This document shows, one piece after another, positions 16,242-22,450 of a DNA stretch of 22,450 nt. Position numbers and translations under genes: made by a program. The notes under the pieces were generated by a model. It had not been told where the DNA came from and did no database searches. It saw nothing but the letters and a program-made list of their open reading frames with translations. Numbering within the stretch: the stretch's first letter is position 1; every line of letters starts with the position of its first letter. Source of the stretch: an uncultured Propionibacteriaceae bacterium. GTDB lineage: Bacteria > Actinomycetota > Actinomycetes > Propionibacteriales > Propionibacteriaceae. The stretch covers positions 1 to 22,450 of the forward strand of contig CALKHV010000183.1 in the NCBI GenBank assembly GCA_937988865.1, written 5' to 3'.

Positions 16242-17506
16242 CGCGTTGCTCCTTCCAACGACGCAGCTTCTTCCATCACGTCGTCATCCGCATGCCGTCC
16301 GGTCAGCTTGCCCTTGAACGCGGCCGACAACACCGCTCTCCGAAGGCCCTGCCCTCGCCCCTCAACTCTGCGGATGCCGTCTGCCAGGCGGTCAGCGGAG
16401 TTGACAAGCAGCGAGTGCCTGGAAAGTCGCTCTTCCTGCTCAGCGAGAGGCGGTACTACGAGGGGGAACGCCTTCAGTTTTGTTCCGTTTACGTTTGCTT
16501 GTCCGACCTGCTGCGACACGACGCTGGCGATGTAGCCACGCCCGTAAGGGCTGTTGATAACCAGATTGGCCCACTCTGGGTTGACCTGTTCGTCGAAACG
16601 CACTCGGATCAGGTATGACGCGAAACTCGTAGGCTCTCGACCCAGGTACACAGCCGACTTCCCGACGTGCTCAGCGCTGTTCGTTCGGTTGAACAGGAGG
16701 TCTCCATCTCGAAGGAGGAGTCTTGGCAAGTCTGGTGCGTCAGGTGGGATGTACTTCAGTGAGGACCAGTCGAGACGCCCATGTTTGACATTGCCCATGC
16801 GCAGTACCGGCACGTCTGAGGCCTGTGGCTCAGGGTGTGCCTTCATGCTCGTTCCGTAGTCCACCAACAGGCTATGGCGAGACAAGGGGACGATCACCGA
16901 GCCGGATGCGGCGGAGACTTCCGCCGCGCTGGACGCAACACGTAGAACCTCAGTACGCGCTACCGCTCTATTCGTGGCAGAAGAGGCGGCGTCCAGTCGG
17001 GAGAGGTGGTCTTCAAGGATCTCGACGACCCGCCTCTGCTCCGCCAGGTCTGGCCATACCAGTCGGGTCTCAGCAAATCGCTTAGACGAGATCTCCTTGA
17101 AGGTCGTGCCGCTGGCACGGGCCTCCAGATCGGGCTTGGCTGCGAGCAAATACCAGTACAGGTACCGCGAGTCGATGAAATCTGGCGGGACTGCCGTCTT
17201 GCATCCCTGGTTTGTGCACATCTCACGACCTGCAATAGCGACGTAGCCCACAGGGGCACGTGAACTGACGATCACGGAACCAGCGGGGAAGAGTCGAGCA
17301 CTGCACGAGTCATAGCCAAGCTCCGTTAGGTACCGCTCGCCCCCGGTCAACGTCTGGGAGCGGTCCCGGGACATATCGTTCGGTGTGAGCCAGGGGATCT
17401 CGCCACCCCAGTATTTGGTCACTCCTGTCTTCGGAGTTGCGCCGGAGACAATCCTGCACACGTCTCCGAGGGCGGCTTCGGACCACCCGGTTGGTTGAGC
17501 GCTCAC
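16238..17506 (-). CDS. hsdS: Type I restriction-modification specificity subunit, HsdS
   Basis: The 422-residue HsdS has two target-recognition domains. The first (about 1-150) contains the family signature SGATPKTGVTKYWGGEIPWLTPNDM. The first conserved coiled spacer is about 151-200 (WPDLAEQRRVVEILEDHLSRLDA). The second recognition domain is about 205-355, and the C-terminal coiled region (PPLAEQEERL onward) completes the fold. Each recognition domain reads half of a bipartite site, and the coils dock two HsdM. The length is normal and no break is seen. The GTG at 17506 overlaps the hsdR stop (GTGA). The two halves are dissimilar, so the recognised site should be asymmetric. The site itself cannot be predicted here. 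Confidence 0.94.
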   Translation of the reverse strand: MSAQPTGWSEAALGDVCRIVSGATPKTGVTKYWGGEIPWLTPNDMSRDRSQTLTGGERYLTELGYDSCSARLFPAGSVIVSSRAPVGYVAIAGREMCTNQGCKTAVPPDFIDSRYLYWYLLAAKPDLEARASGTTFKEISSKRFAETRLVWPDLAEQRRVVEILEDHLSRLDAASSATNRAVARTEVLRVASSAAEVSAASGSVIVPLSRHSLLVDYGTSMKAHPEPQASDVPVLRMGNVKHGRLDWSSLKYIPPDAPDLPRLLLRDGDLLFNRTNSAEHVGKSAVYLGREPTSFASYLIRVRFDEQVNPEWANLVINSPYGRGYIASVVSQQVGQANVNGTKLKAFPLVVPPLAEQEERLSRHSLLVNSADRLADGIRRVEGRGQGLRRAVLSAAFKGKLTGRHADDDVMEEAASLEGATR

Positions 17507-20265
17507 GCGGTGAGTTCCGTGTTGAGCTCGTCGAGAACGTCGCCGGCGCGGTCGCCGAGGTCACGTAGCGCCCCGTCCACGCCGCCCTTCTCCGCGAAGG
17601 GCGCGCGATCCAGATCGTCCGCGGTGATGCCCGCCGATGACGCGATCACATCCACCATCCGATCCAGCCACCATCTCTCCACGGGCGAGAACGCGGTCCC
17701 AGCCTGTCCCTGTTGAGCCAGCCAGGCCGTGTACCGCTCCCGAACCTTGGCGGCGTAGGGAACGAGCTCGTTGTCGACACCGACGGTATAGCGCAGCAGT
17801 GACACCAGGTCGGTGAGGGTGGCCCGGTCGCTGTGCCGGACGCGGTCGACGTCGATCGCCTCGTAGGCGTGCCAGATGATGTCGGGTGTCCAGTTGTACG
17901 GCGGGCGTGAAATGCGGTCTGCCAGCTCCTGGATGTCAGCGAAGGCGATGCGCCGCTCCTTGGCGTCGGTGGCGAGTTGGATCGCCGTGATCTCGTCGCG
18001 ATGGTCGAGCAGGTACTGCGCCCAGGACTCGACGACCGACCTGGCCCGGCCGGCGTCGACGACACCGTGGGCATCGAGCAGGACGTCGGTGTTGACCTCG
18101 TCGATGACGCGGTCGTGGGTGGCACGCAGCTCGAGGATGCGGGTGCGCAGCTCCGGGCTGGCGGCCACCGGAGCGATGGCCCGCTCCAACAGCTCGCGAC
18201 GAGCAGCATCCGGATCGGCGGCCCCCTCAATAGCCTTGGCTTGAGTGTCCGGGTCGACCGCGTCGACCAGGGCACGGACGATGTCACGCACCGGCTGGCT
18301 GGCGACCTCGTCGAGCTCGGACCGCTCGTCGGGGGTGAGCTCCAGCTCGAGCTTGGCCAGCCGCGAGGCGAGCGTGGCGGTCTCGTCCTCGGTGAGGGTG
18401 AGGGTGGCGGCCTTGTCGAGCAGCTTCTTCAGCGAAATGGCCTTGTCGCGGTTGAGTGGCGGGTCGACGAAGTCGTGCTCGGTGACACCGACGGCGTCAA
18501 CGATGACGAACCGGAGCTTGTCCTTCGCGTCCGGGGTGACGGCCTGGAAGTCCGCAGAGGTGATGGTGCGAGCTCCGCGGCCCTTCATCTGCTCGAAGTA
18601 CTGCGCCGAGCGGACGTCGCGCATGAAGAACACGCACTCGAGGGGTTTGACGTCGGTGCCGGTGGCGATCATGTCGACCGTCACTGCTATCCGCAGCGAC
18701 GGTGAGGTGCGGAAGGCCTGGAGCTGACCGCGTGGGTCGCGGGCGGCATAGGTGATCTTGGCCGCGAAGTCGTTGCCCTTGCCGAACACCTCACGCACGG
18801 TAGTGACGATCTCCTCGGCGTGGGCATCGTCCTTGGCGAAGATGAGCGTCTTGGGGACGGTGGAGCGGCCGGGGAAGATCTCGGTGAAGAGCCGGTCGCG
18901 GAAGGTCTCGAGGACGAGGCGGATCTGGGACTTTGCGGTGACGGCGCGGTCGAGCTGCTTGTGCGTGTACTCGAAGTCCTCCTCGATGGACTCGAGCCGC
19001 TGTTGACGGGTGCGACGGTCGACCTTGGGCACGATCGTGCCGGCCTCGATGTTGGCGCCCTGCTCGCTGATCCGGGTGCGGATCCGGTAGAGGTCGAAGT
19101 CGACATTGACGCGGTCGGCGACTGATTGGGGGTAGGTGTACTCCGAGACGAGATTCTGCCGGAAGAACGCGAAGGTCTGCTTGCCCGGAGTGGCGGTCAG
19201 GCCGATGATGTGTGCGTCGAAGTACTCGAGCACTCCGCGCCAGACCCCGTAGATGGAGCGGTGTGCCTCGTCGACAATGACGAGGTCGAACGCTTCCGGT
19301 GGGAGAGCGCTGGAGTAGGTCACCGTGACCGGGGCATCGGGAACGTAGTCGTCGAGGTTCGGGTCGTCGCCCTCGGTGACGTCCTGGCCACGCAGCACCG
19401 AGAACACTCGCTGGATCGTGGAGACCACGACGTCGGAGGAGCCGAGCATCCCGGCACTGGTGAGCTTGTCGGCGTTGTAGATCTCGGTGAAGCGGCGACC
19501 GTCGCCCGGGGTGCGGTAGTTCTGGAACTCCGCCAATGTCTGCTCGGCGAGGTTGTTGCGGTCGACGAGGAACAGGATCCGGCGGAAGCCACCGAACTTG
19601 AGCAGTCGGTACGCCGTGGTCACCGCCGTGAACGTCTTGCCCGCACCGGTGGCCATCTGCACGAGGGAACGGTCGAAGTGCTGGTCGGCGAGGCTCTGCT
19701 CGATGCCGTTGATCGCAGTGATCTGGGCCGGACGCAGAGCAGACTCGTCCAGCGGCGGCAGGTTGCGGACCTTGGCCCGCCACGTCGGTCTGTCCGGGTC
19801 GGCATCGGCGGTGCGGACGAGCTGCGCGAGAGTGGATGGCTTGGGGAAGTTGAAGACCCTTCGTGCCCGCGGGTGCGGGTCGTAGCCATTCGTGAAGTGC
19901 GTCTCCGACCCGCTGGCTTCGAAGACGAACGGGAGACGACCGTCGATCGTGACCGACCGAAGCTGGGCCTCGGCTGGCAGGCCGGTGGCGTACATCGCGG
20001 ACTGCCACTCGATTCCGGACAGGGTGGTGCCCTCCGGCTTGGCCTCGATGACGCCGACGACCTTCGTGTCGACGTACAGCAGGTAGTCAGCACGGCCATG
20101 GCCGGCCTTCATGACAGCCTCCCGGCAGGCCACCCCATCGCCGGCGAACAGATTGAGGTCCTTCTTGTCCTGGACCGCCCATCCGGCGTCGCTGAGCTGG
20201 CGGTCGATCAGCACGCGTGCGCGCTGCTCCGCCGCCAACCTCGGATCCTCAATACCGGTATTCAC
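17503..20265 (-). CDS. hsdR: Type I restriction endonuclease motor subunit, HsdR
   Basis: The 920-residue protein has an N-terminal PD-(D/E)xK nuclease with D60 (GRADYLLYVD) and E74/K76 (VIEAK). A superfamily-2 translocase follows with Walker A ATGAGKT (205-211), DEAH (332-335), TAT (357-359) and a late MKGRGART motif. The C-terminal helical region binds the methylase core. It translocates DNA and cuts far from the site. The GTG at 20265 is chosen because LAAEQRARVLIDRQL follows at the expected distance and TAGGCT lies 8 bases upstream, suggesting a leaderless mRNA. In-frame ATG 20301 and TTG 20322 are less likely. hsdR is first in the operon, and a 12-bp repeat overlaps its start codon. The divergent gene at 20330 shares its promoter region. 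Confidence 0.94.
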   Translation of the reverse strand: MNTGIEDPRLAAEQRARVLIDRQLSDAGWAVQDKKDLNLFAGDGVACREAVMKAGHGRADYLLYVDTKVVGVIEAKPEGTTLSGIEWQSAMYATGLPAEAQLRSVTIDGRLPFVFEASGSETHFTNGYDPHPRARRVFNFPKPSTLAQLVRTADADPDRPTWRAKVRNLPPLDESALRPAQITAINGIEQSLADQHFDRSLVQMATGAGKTFTAVTTAYRLLKFGGFRRILFLVDRNNLAEQTLAEFQNYRTPGDGRRFTEIYNADKLTSAGMLGSSDVVVSTIQRVFSVLRGQDVTEGDDPNLDDYVPDAPVTVTYSSALPPEAFDLVIVDEAHRSIYGVWRGVLEYFDAHIIGLTATPGKQTFAFFRQNLVSEYTYPQSVADRVNVDFDLYRIRTRISEQGANIEAGTIVPKVDRRTRQQRLESIEEDFEYTHKQLDRAVTAKSQIRLVLETFRDRLFTEIFPGRSTVPKTLIFAKDDAHAEEIVTTVREVFGKGNDFAAKITYAARDPRGQLQAFRTSPSLRIAVTVDMIATGTDVKPLECVFFMRDVRSAQYFEQMKGRGARTITSADFQAVTPDAKDKLRFVIVDAVGVTEHDFVDPPLNRDKAISLKKLLDKAATLTLTEDETATLASRLAKLELELTPDERSELDEVASQPVRDIVRALVDAVDPDTQAKAIEGAADPDAARRELLERAIAPVAASPELRTRILELRATHDRVIDEVNTDVLLDAHGVVDAGRARSVVESWAQYLLDHRDEITAIQLATDAKERRIAFADIQELADRISRPPYNWTPDIIWHAYEAIDVDRVRHSDRATLTDLVSLLRYTVGVDNELVPYAAKVRERYTAWLAQQGQAGTAFSPVERWWLDRMVDVIASSAGITADDLDRAPFAEKGGVDGALRDLGDRAGDVLDELNTELTA
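20252..20263. repeat. 12-bp repeat, copy at the hsdR start codon
   Basis: ATACCGGTATTC, identical to 12654-12665. With one more base it forms the perfect 12-bp palindrome AATACCGGTATT at 20251-20262. It begins in the last base of the hsdR GTG, a position where a bound protein would block transcription of hsdR. It could equally be a recombination scar. Confidence 0.65.
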
Positions 20266-20329
20266 TAATGGGCAGCCTAGCCAGAGGAGCACTCGTGGCA
20301 TTGTCGGTCGCGTCTGAGTCAATAGTTCT
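20266..20329. promoter_or_regulatory. Divergent promoter region between hsdR and the 20330 gene
   Basis: Only 64 bp separate the two start codons. On the minus strand TAGGCT lies at a -10 position for a transcript beginning at the hsdR GTG. On the plus strand TCAATA lies at a similar distance before the ATG at 20330. Neither gene has a clear ribosome binding site, so both may be leaderless. Good -35 boxes are not evident. Confidence 0.45.
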
Positions 20330-20767
20330 ATGACCGAAACCTGGACGAGCCGAGACCTACCTGTGCTTCGTGCGATCGTGGACCTCTACGAGGGAACCGG
20401 GAGCCCTATGGGCCCCGAGGCTATCGAGTCGGCCACCGGCTTCGACGCGGCAACCGTTCAAGCAGCTTTGCGAGCCCTCGACTCGGAGGAGCCACCCTAC
20501 GTTGCGAGGTTTGAGCGCGTAATGACCGGCGCCATCATCCTCATCGGGGCTCCAACGGGGAAAGCGCGTCGGGCCGTCGGCGCATGGCCGACGCCTGAAT
20601 CAATTGCTGACCGGCTCGTCCAAGCGCTGGATGAAGCGGCCGACCGGGAGCAAGACCCTGAGCGGAAGGGCTGGCTCAGCAAGTCAGCCGCCTACCTCGG
20701 CAACGCCGGCCGAGACCTGGCAGTCGAGATCGGAGCGACCGCGATCAACCGTCAGATGGGCATGTGA
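20330..20767 (+). CDS. Unknown 145-residue protein, possible winged helix
   Basis: I do not recognise the family. Residues about 8-60 (VLRAIVDLYEGTGSPMGPEAIESATGF, then a helix AATVQAALRALDSEEPPYV) look like a winged helix-turn-helix. The middle has GRAVGAWPTPESIADRLVQALDEAAD-like helical sequence (read ARRAVGAWP), and the C-terminus is helical with no charge run or membrane segment. The same kind of small protein occurs beside defence genes in actinobacteria, but I cannot name a tested function. It is divergent from hsdR, with 64 bp between starts. A regulator of the restriction operon is the natural guess. The ATG at 20330 has no ribosome binding site and may begin a leaderless transcript. 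Confidence 0.72.
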   Translation: MTETWTSRDLPVLRAIVDLYEGTGSPMGPEAIESATGFDAATVQAALRALDSEEPPYVARFERVMTGAIILIGAPTGKARRAVGAWPTPESIADRLVQALDEAADREQDPERKGWLSKSAAYLGNAGRDLAVEIGATAINRQMGM

Positions 20768-20778
20768 TCGGCAGGCCC

Positions 20779-20885
20779 TGTCTCAAAGTCCGCCGCTGGC
20801 GTCTCATAATCCACCGCTGAAATGCCGATCCGTCTCACGGCGTCTCGTACTCCTCAGTAAATCTCAAAATCACTCGCCGTTGACA
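20779..20885. repeat. Degenerate GTCTCA repeats, probable remnant of an IS21-family end
   Basis: Two adjacent 21-bp units (20780-20800 and 20801-20821) share GTCTCA, then TCC, then CCGCTG. Looser copies follow: GTCTCA at 20832, GTCTC at 20842, and TCTCAAAATC followed by GCCGTTGAC at 20862-20884. Actinobacterial IS21-type elements carry such repeated GTCTCAAAnTCCGCCGCTG motifs at their ends. No istA or istB gene is present, so this would be a leftover end. The repeats are seen; the IS21 origin is from memory of the family. Confidence 0.6.
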
Positions 20886-20897
20886 CGGACCGCGTGG

Positions 20898-22106
20898 TCA
20901 GGCGTTCTCACGCAGGTAGCGCCCGAAGTGGGGCACGGTGAACGCGATCCGCCCGCGCTCCCCCGAGTAGATCAGCCCCTTCTTCAGCAATGCGTCACGC
21001 GCCGGCGACAACGACTGCGGTTTGCGCCCGAGGTGCGCCGCGACGTCGGCCGTGGGCACGGCATCCGAATCGTCGCCAAGTTCGACCGCGACATCAGCCA
21101 TCGCGCGCAGGTACTCGCGCTCCCCCGGCGTCGCCCGCTCGAAGCGCGAGCCGAAGAACCCGACGGCCAGCTCGGCCTCGGCCTCGGGAGCCGCCACCGC
21201 GACGTCGGCCGCCGTCATCGGGGATGCCGTAGCGCGGTCCCAGACCGCCTTGCCGTACGCCTGGATGAAGTAGGGGTAGCCGCCGGTCGCGTCGTACATC
21301 GCGTCGAGCGCCTCGGGAGTGAAGGTCGCCCCCTCGTCCTCGGCCGGGAGCGTGAGGGCGGCGTCCGCGGCATCCCGATCGAGACGGTCGATGCGCGAGT
21401 AGCGAAAGAGACGCTCCGAGTACGACTTCGACGCCGACAAGACCGCCGGCAGGTGCGGCAGCCCGGCGCCGACGACGATGACCGGCAGCCGCGACTGCGA
21501 CAGCTCGTGGCAGGCCGCGCACAGGGCGGAGACGTCGTCGGGCATGAGGTCCTGCATCTCGTCGATGAAGATCGCGATGCCCCGGCCGGTGTCGGACGCC
21601 ATGCCGCCGAGGTCGCTCAGCAGCTCGACGAGGTCGATCTCGATGTCGCCGGAGTCGGCCCGCCCGGTGACCGCGGGAACGGTGATGCCGGGGTTCCACC
21701 GGTCACGCAGCTTCGCGGCCCCCCGGGCGGTGCCCCCGCCTGCGGGCTCGCGCTGGGCGAACGCCTTGACGACGCCAAGGGCGTGGTCCCCCGCCCCACC
21801 GGCCGGGCCGAGCTCGCGCACCGCTTGGTGCACGGCCGAGGCGAGCGGCCGACGCAGCGACTGGTCGGGCCGGGCCTCGAGCTTGCCGGTGCCCCAGCCG
21901 GCGCGCACCGCGGCCGAGCGCAGGGCGTTGAGCAGCACGGTCTTGCCGACACCGCGCAGCCCGGTGAGCACGATCGAGCGCTCTGGCCGACCTCGGGCCA
22001 CCCGCTCGAGCACGATGTCGAACGCGTCGAGCTGCTCGTCACGGCCGGCGAGCTCGGGCGGTCGCTGACCGGCGCCGGGGGCGTAGGGGTTCCTGACCGG
22101 GTCCAT
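20898..22106 (-). CDS. STAND/ORC1-like P-loop ATPase
   Basis: The 402-residue protein has RNPYAPGAGQRPPELAGRDE at the start, Walker A GLRGVGKT (49-56), Walker B GIAIFIDEMQDL (176-187), a sensor-type VVGAGLPHLP and a C-terminal winged-helix part (about 315-400, with GRKPQSLSPARDALLKKGL). This resembles the ORC1/CDC6-like ATPases common in actinobacterial chromosomes. They look like DNA-binding switch proteins, but their pathway is not established to my knowledge. No effector domain is fused to it. It faces the unknown gene at 20330, with the GTCTCA repeats between them. It is probably on the chromosomal side of the island. The ATG at 22106 lacks a clear ribosome binding site. Confidence 0.88.
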   Translation of the reverse strand: MDPVRNPYAPGAGQRPPELAGRDEQLDAFDIVLERVARGRPERSIVLTGLRGVGKTVLLNALRSAAVRAGWGTGKLEARPDQSLRRPLASAVHQAVRELGPAGGAGDHALGVVKAFAQREPAGGGTARGAAKLRDRWNPGITVPAVTGRADSGDIEIDLVELLSDLGGMASDTGRGIAIFIDEMQDLMPDDVSALCAACHELSQSRLPVIVVGAGLPHLPAVLSASKSYSERLFRYSRIDRLDRDAADAALTLPAEDEGATFTPEALDAMYDATGGYPYFIQAYGKAVWDRATASPMTAADVAVAAPEAEAELAVGFFGSRFERATPGEREYLRAMADVAVELGDDSDAVPTADVAAHLGRKPQSLSPARDALLKKGLIYSGERGRIAFTVPHFGRYLRENA

Positions 22107-22344
22107 GATCGGAGGGTATACGGCTCTCTAGCGTTCCCCGCATACATCGGGATAGAGCGGTATCGCGTGTCGCCGCGAGCGGCCGGTCGCCTCCAGCGGA
22201 CCGGCCGACAGGCAATGGCGAGGGCATGGCTTCCGCGCGAGCACGGGCCGCGCCGGTGGCGGGCCACGGGGCCCGGCACTGCCTGTCCGTGGGTACGCCC
22301 CTGACCCTGGCCACCCGGCCCGCGCCGAGACCGAGCGCAGTAGC

Positions 22345-22450
22345 GTGACGGACGTGTTCGAGGCTGCGTTCTGGGGTTTCGTCGGTGGTGTCTCGCTCAT
22401 CATCGGCGCGGTGCTCGGGCTCGTCTTCAAGGTCACGCACCGCACGATCG
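22345..22450 (+). CDS. Start of a membrane protein, probable ZIP-type metal permease (partial)
   Basis: From the GTG at 22345 the frame stays open for 35 codons to the window edge. It reads MTDVFEAAFWGF then a hydrophobic segment VGGVSLIIGAVLGLVF followed by positive residues (KVTHRT). An acidic, aromatic lead-in and a glycine-rich first membrane helix ending in basic residues is how bacterial ZIP-family zinc transporters begin. Only one helix is visible, so the family call is tentative. No strong ribosome binding site is seen. The 238-bp gap before it (22107-22344) shows no other gene or convincing RNA. Confidence 0.5.
   Translation, partial: MTDVFEAAFWGFVGGVSLIIGAVLGLVFKVTHRTI

Noticed and set aside
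16380..16890. Octapeptide LSRHSLLV occurring twice in HsdS
   Set aside because: The two copies use different codons and lie in unlike contexts (start of the second recognition domain and the C-terminal coil), so this is probably coincidence rather than a recent duplication.
20604..22304. Long plus-strand open frame (566 codons) opposite the ATPase gene
   Set aside because: It is antisense to a clear P-loop ATPase and its sequence is a low-complexity Arg/Gly/Ala mix typical of shadow frames.

Overview
The window is high-GC DNA with GTG and TTG starts, many 4-nt stop/start overlaps and several possibly leaderless genes. This suits an actinobacterium (Actinomycetota, perhaps Micrococcales). The genus cannot be told from the sequence. 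Almost everything is accessory DNA: two kinds of transposon and a cluster of DNA-targeting defence nucleases. The right edge looks more like ordinary chromosome.

Region 1 (1-4909). A complete three-gene transposon (56-3332) carries a DUF6431-type zinc-ribbon/HTH protein, a DDE transposase and an ExeA/MuB-like AAA ATPase. It has 31-bp imperfect terminal inverted repeats starting TGTTGA and is flanked by the 6-bp target duplication GCACCC. It sits inside a minus-strand OLD-family (ABC ATPase plus TOPRIM) nuclease gene. Removing the element and one copy of GCACCC rejoins bases 1-55 to 3339 onward in frame, straight through the TOPRIM DGD motif. The nuclease is therefore a recently broken pseudogene whose 3' end leaves the window on the left.

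Region 2 (5173-12533). A minus-strand Tn7-like transposition module reads, in transcription order: small ribbon-helix-helix protein, TnsA-like endonuclease, TnsB/TniA DDE transposase, TnsC/TniB AAA ATPase, TniQ, second TniQ. The last five genes overlap one another. No Cas gene or CRISPR array is visible, and I could not recognise the element's ends. In Tn7 the tnsA side lies next to one end and cargo lies beyond the targeting genes. By that rule the OLD nuclease to the left would be cargo and the restriction cluster to the right would lie outside, but this is inference.

Region 3 (12654-20767). A minus-strand type I restriction-modification operon has the unusual order hsdR, hsdS, NucS/DUF91-like nuclease, Mrr-like nuclease, hsdM. 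The first four genes overlap by 4 nt; hsdM follows an 84-nt gap with its own strong ribosome binding site. The cluster is bracketed by two identical 12-bp sequences (GAATACCGGTAT on the minus strand). One overlaps the hsdR start and one lies just past the hsdM stop. A small unknown gene is divergent from hsdR.

Region 4 (20768-22450). A 100-bp stretch with degenerate GTCTCA-type repeats resembles a leftover IS21-family end. It is followed by a minus-strand STAND/ORC1-like ATPase gene and the first 35 codons of a plus-strand membrane protein, probably a ZIP-type metal permease.

No gene-free stretch exceeds 300 bases. The largest gaps are 4910-5172, 12114-12311 and 22107-22344. I saw no tRNA, rRNA or CRISPR array.
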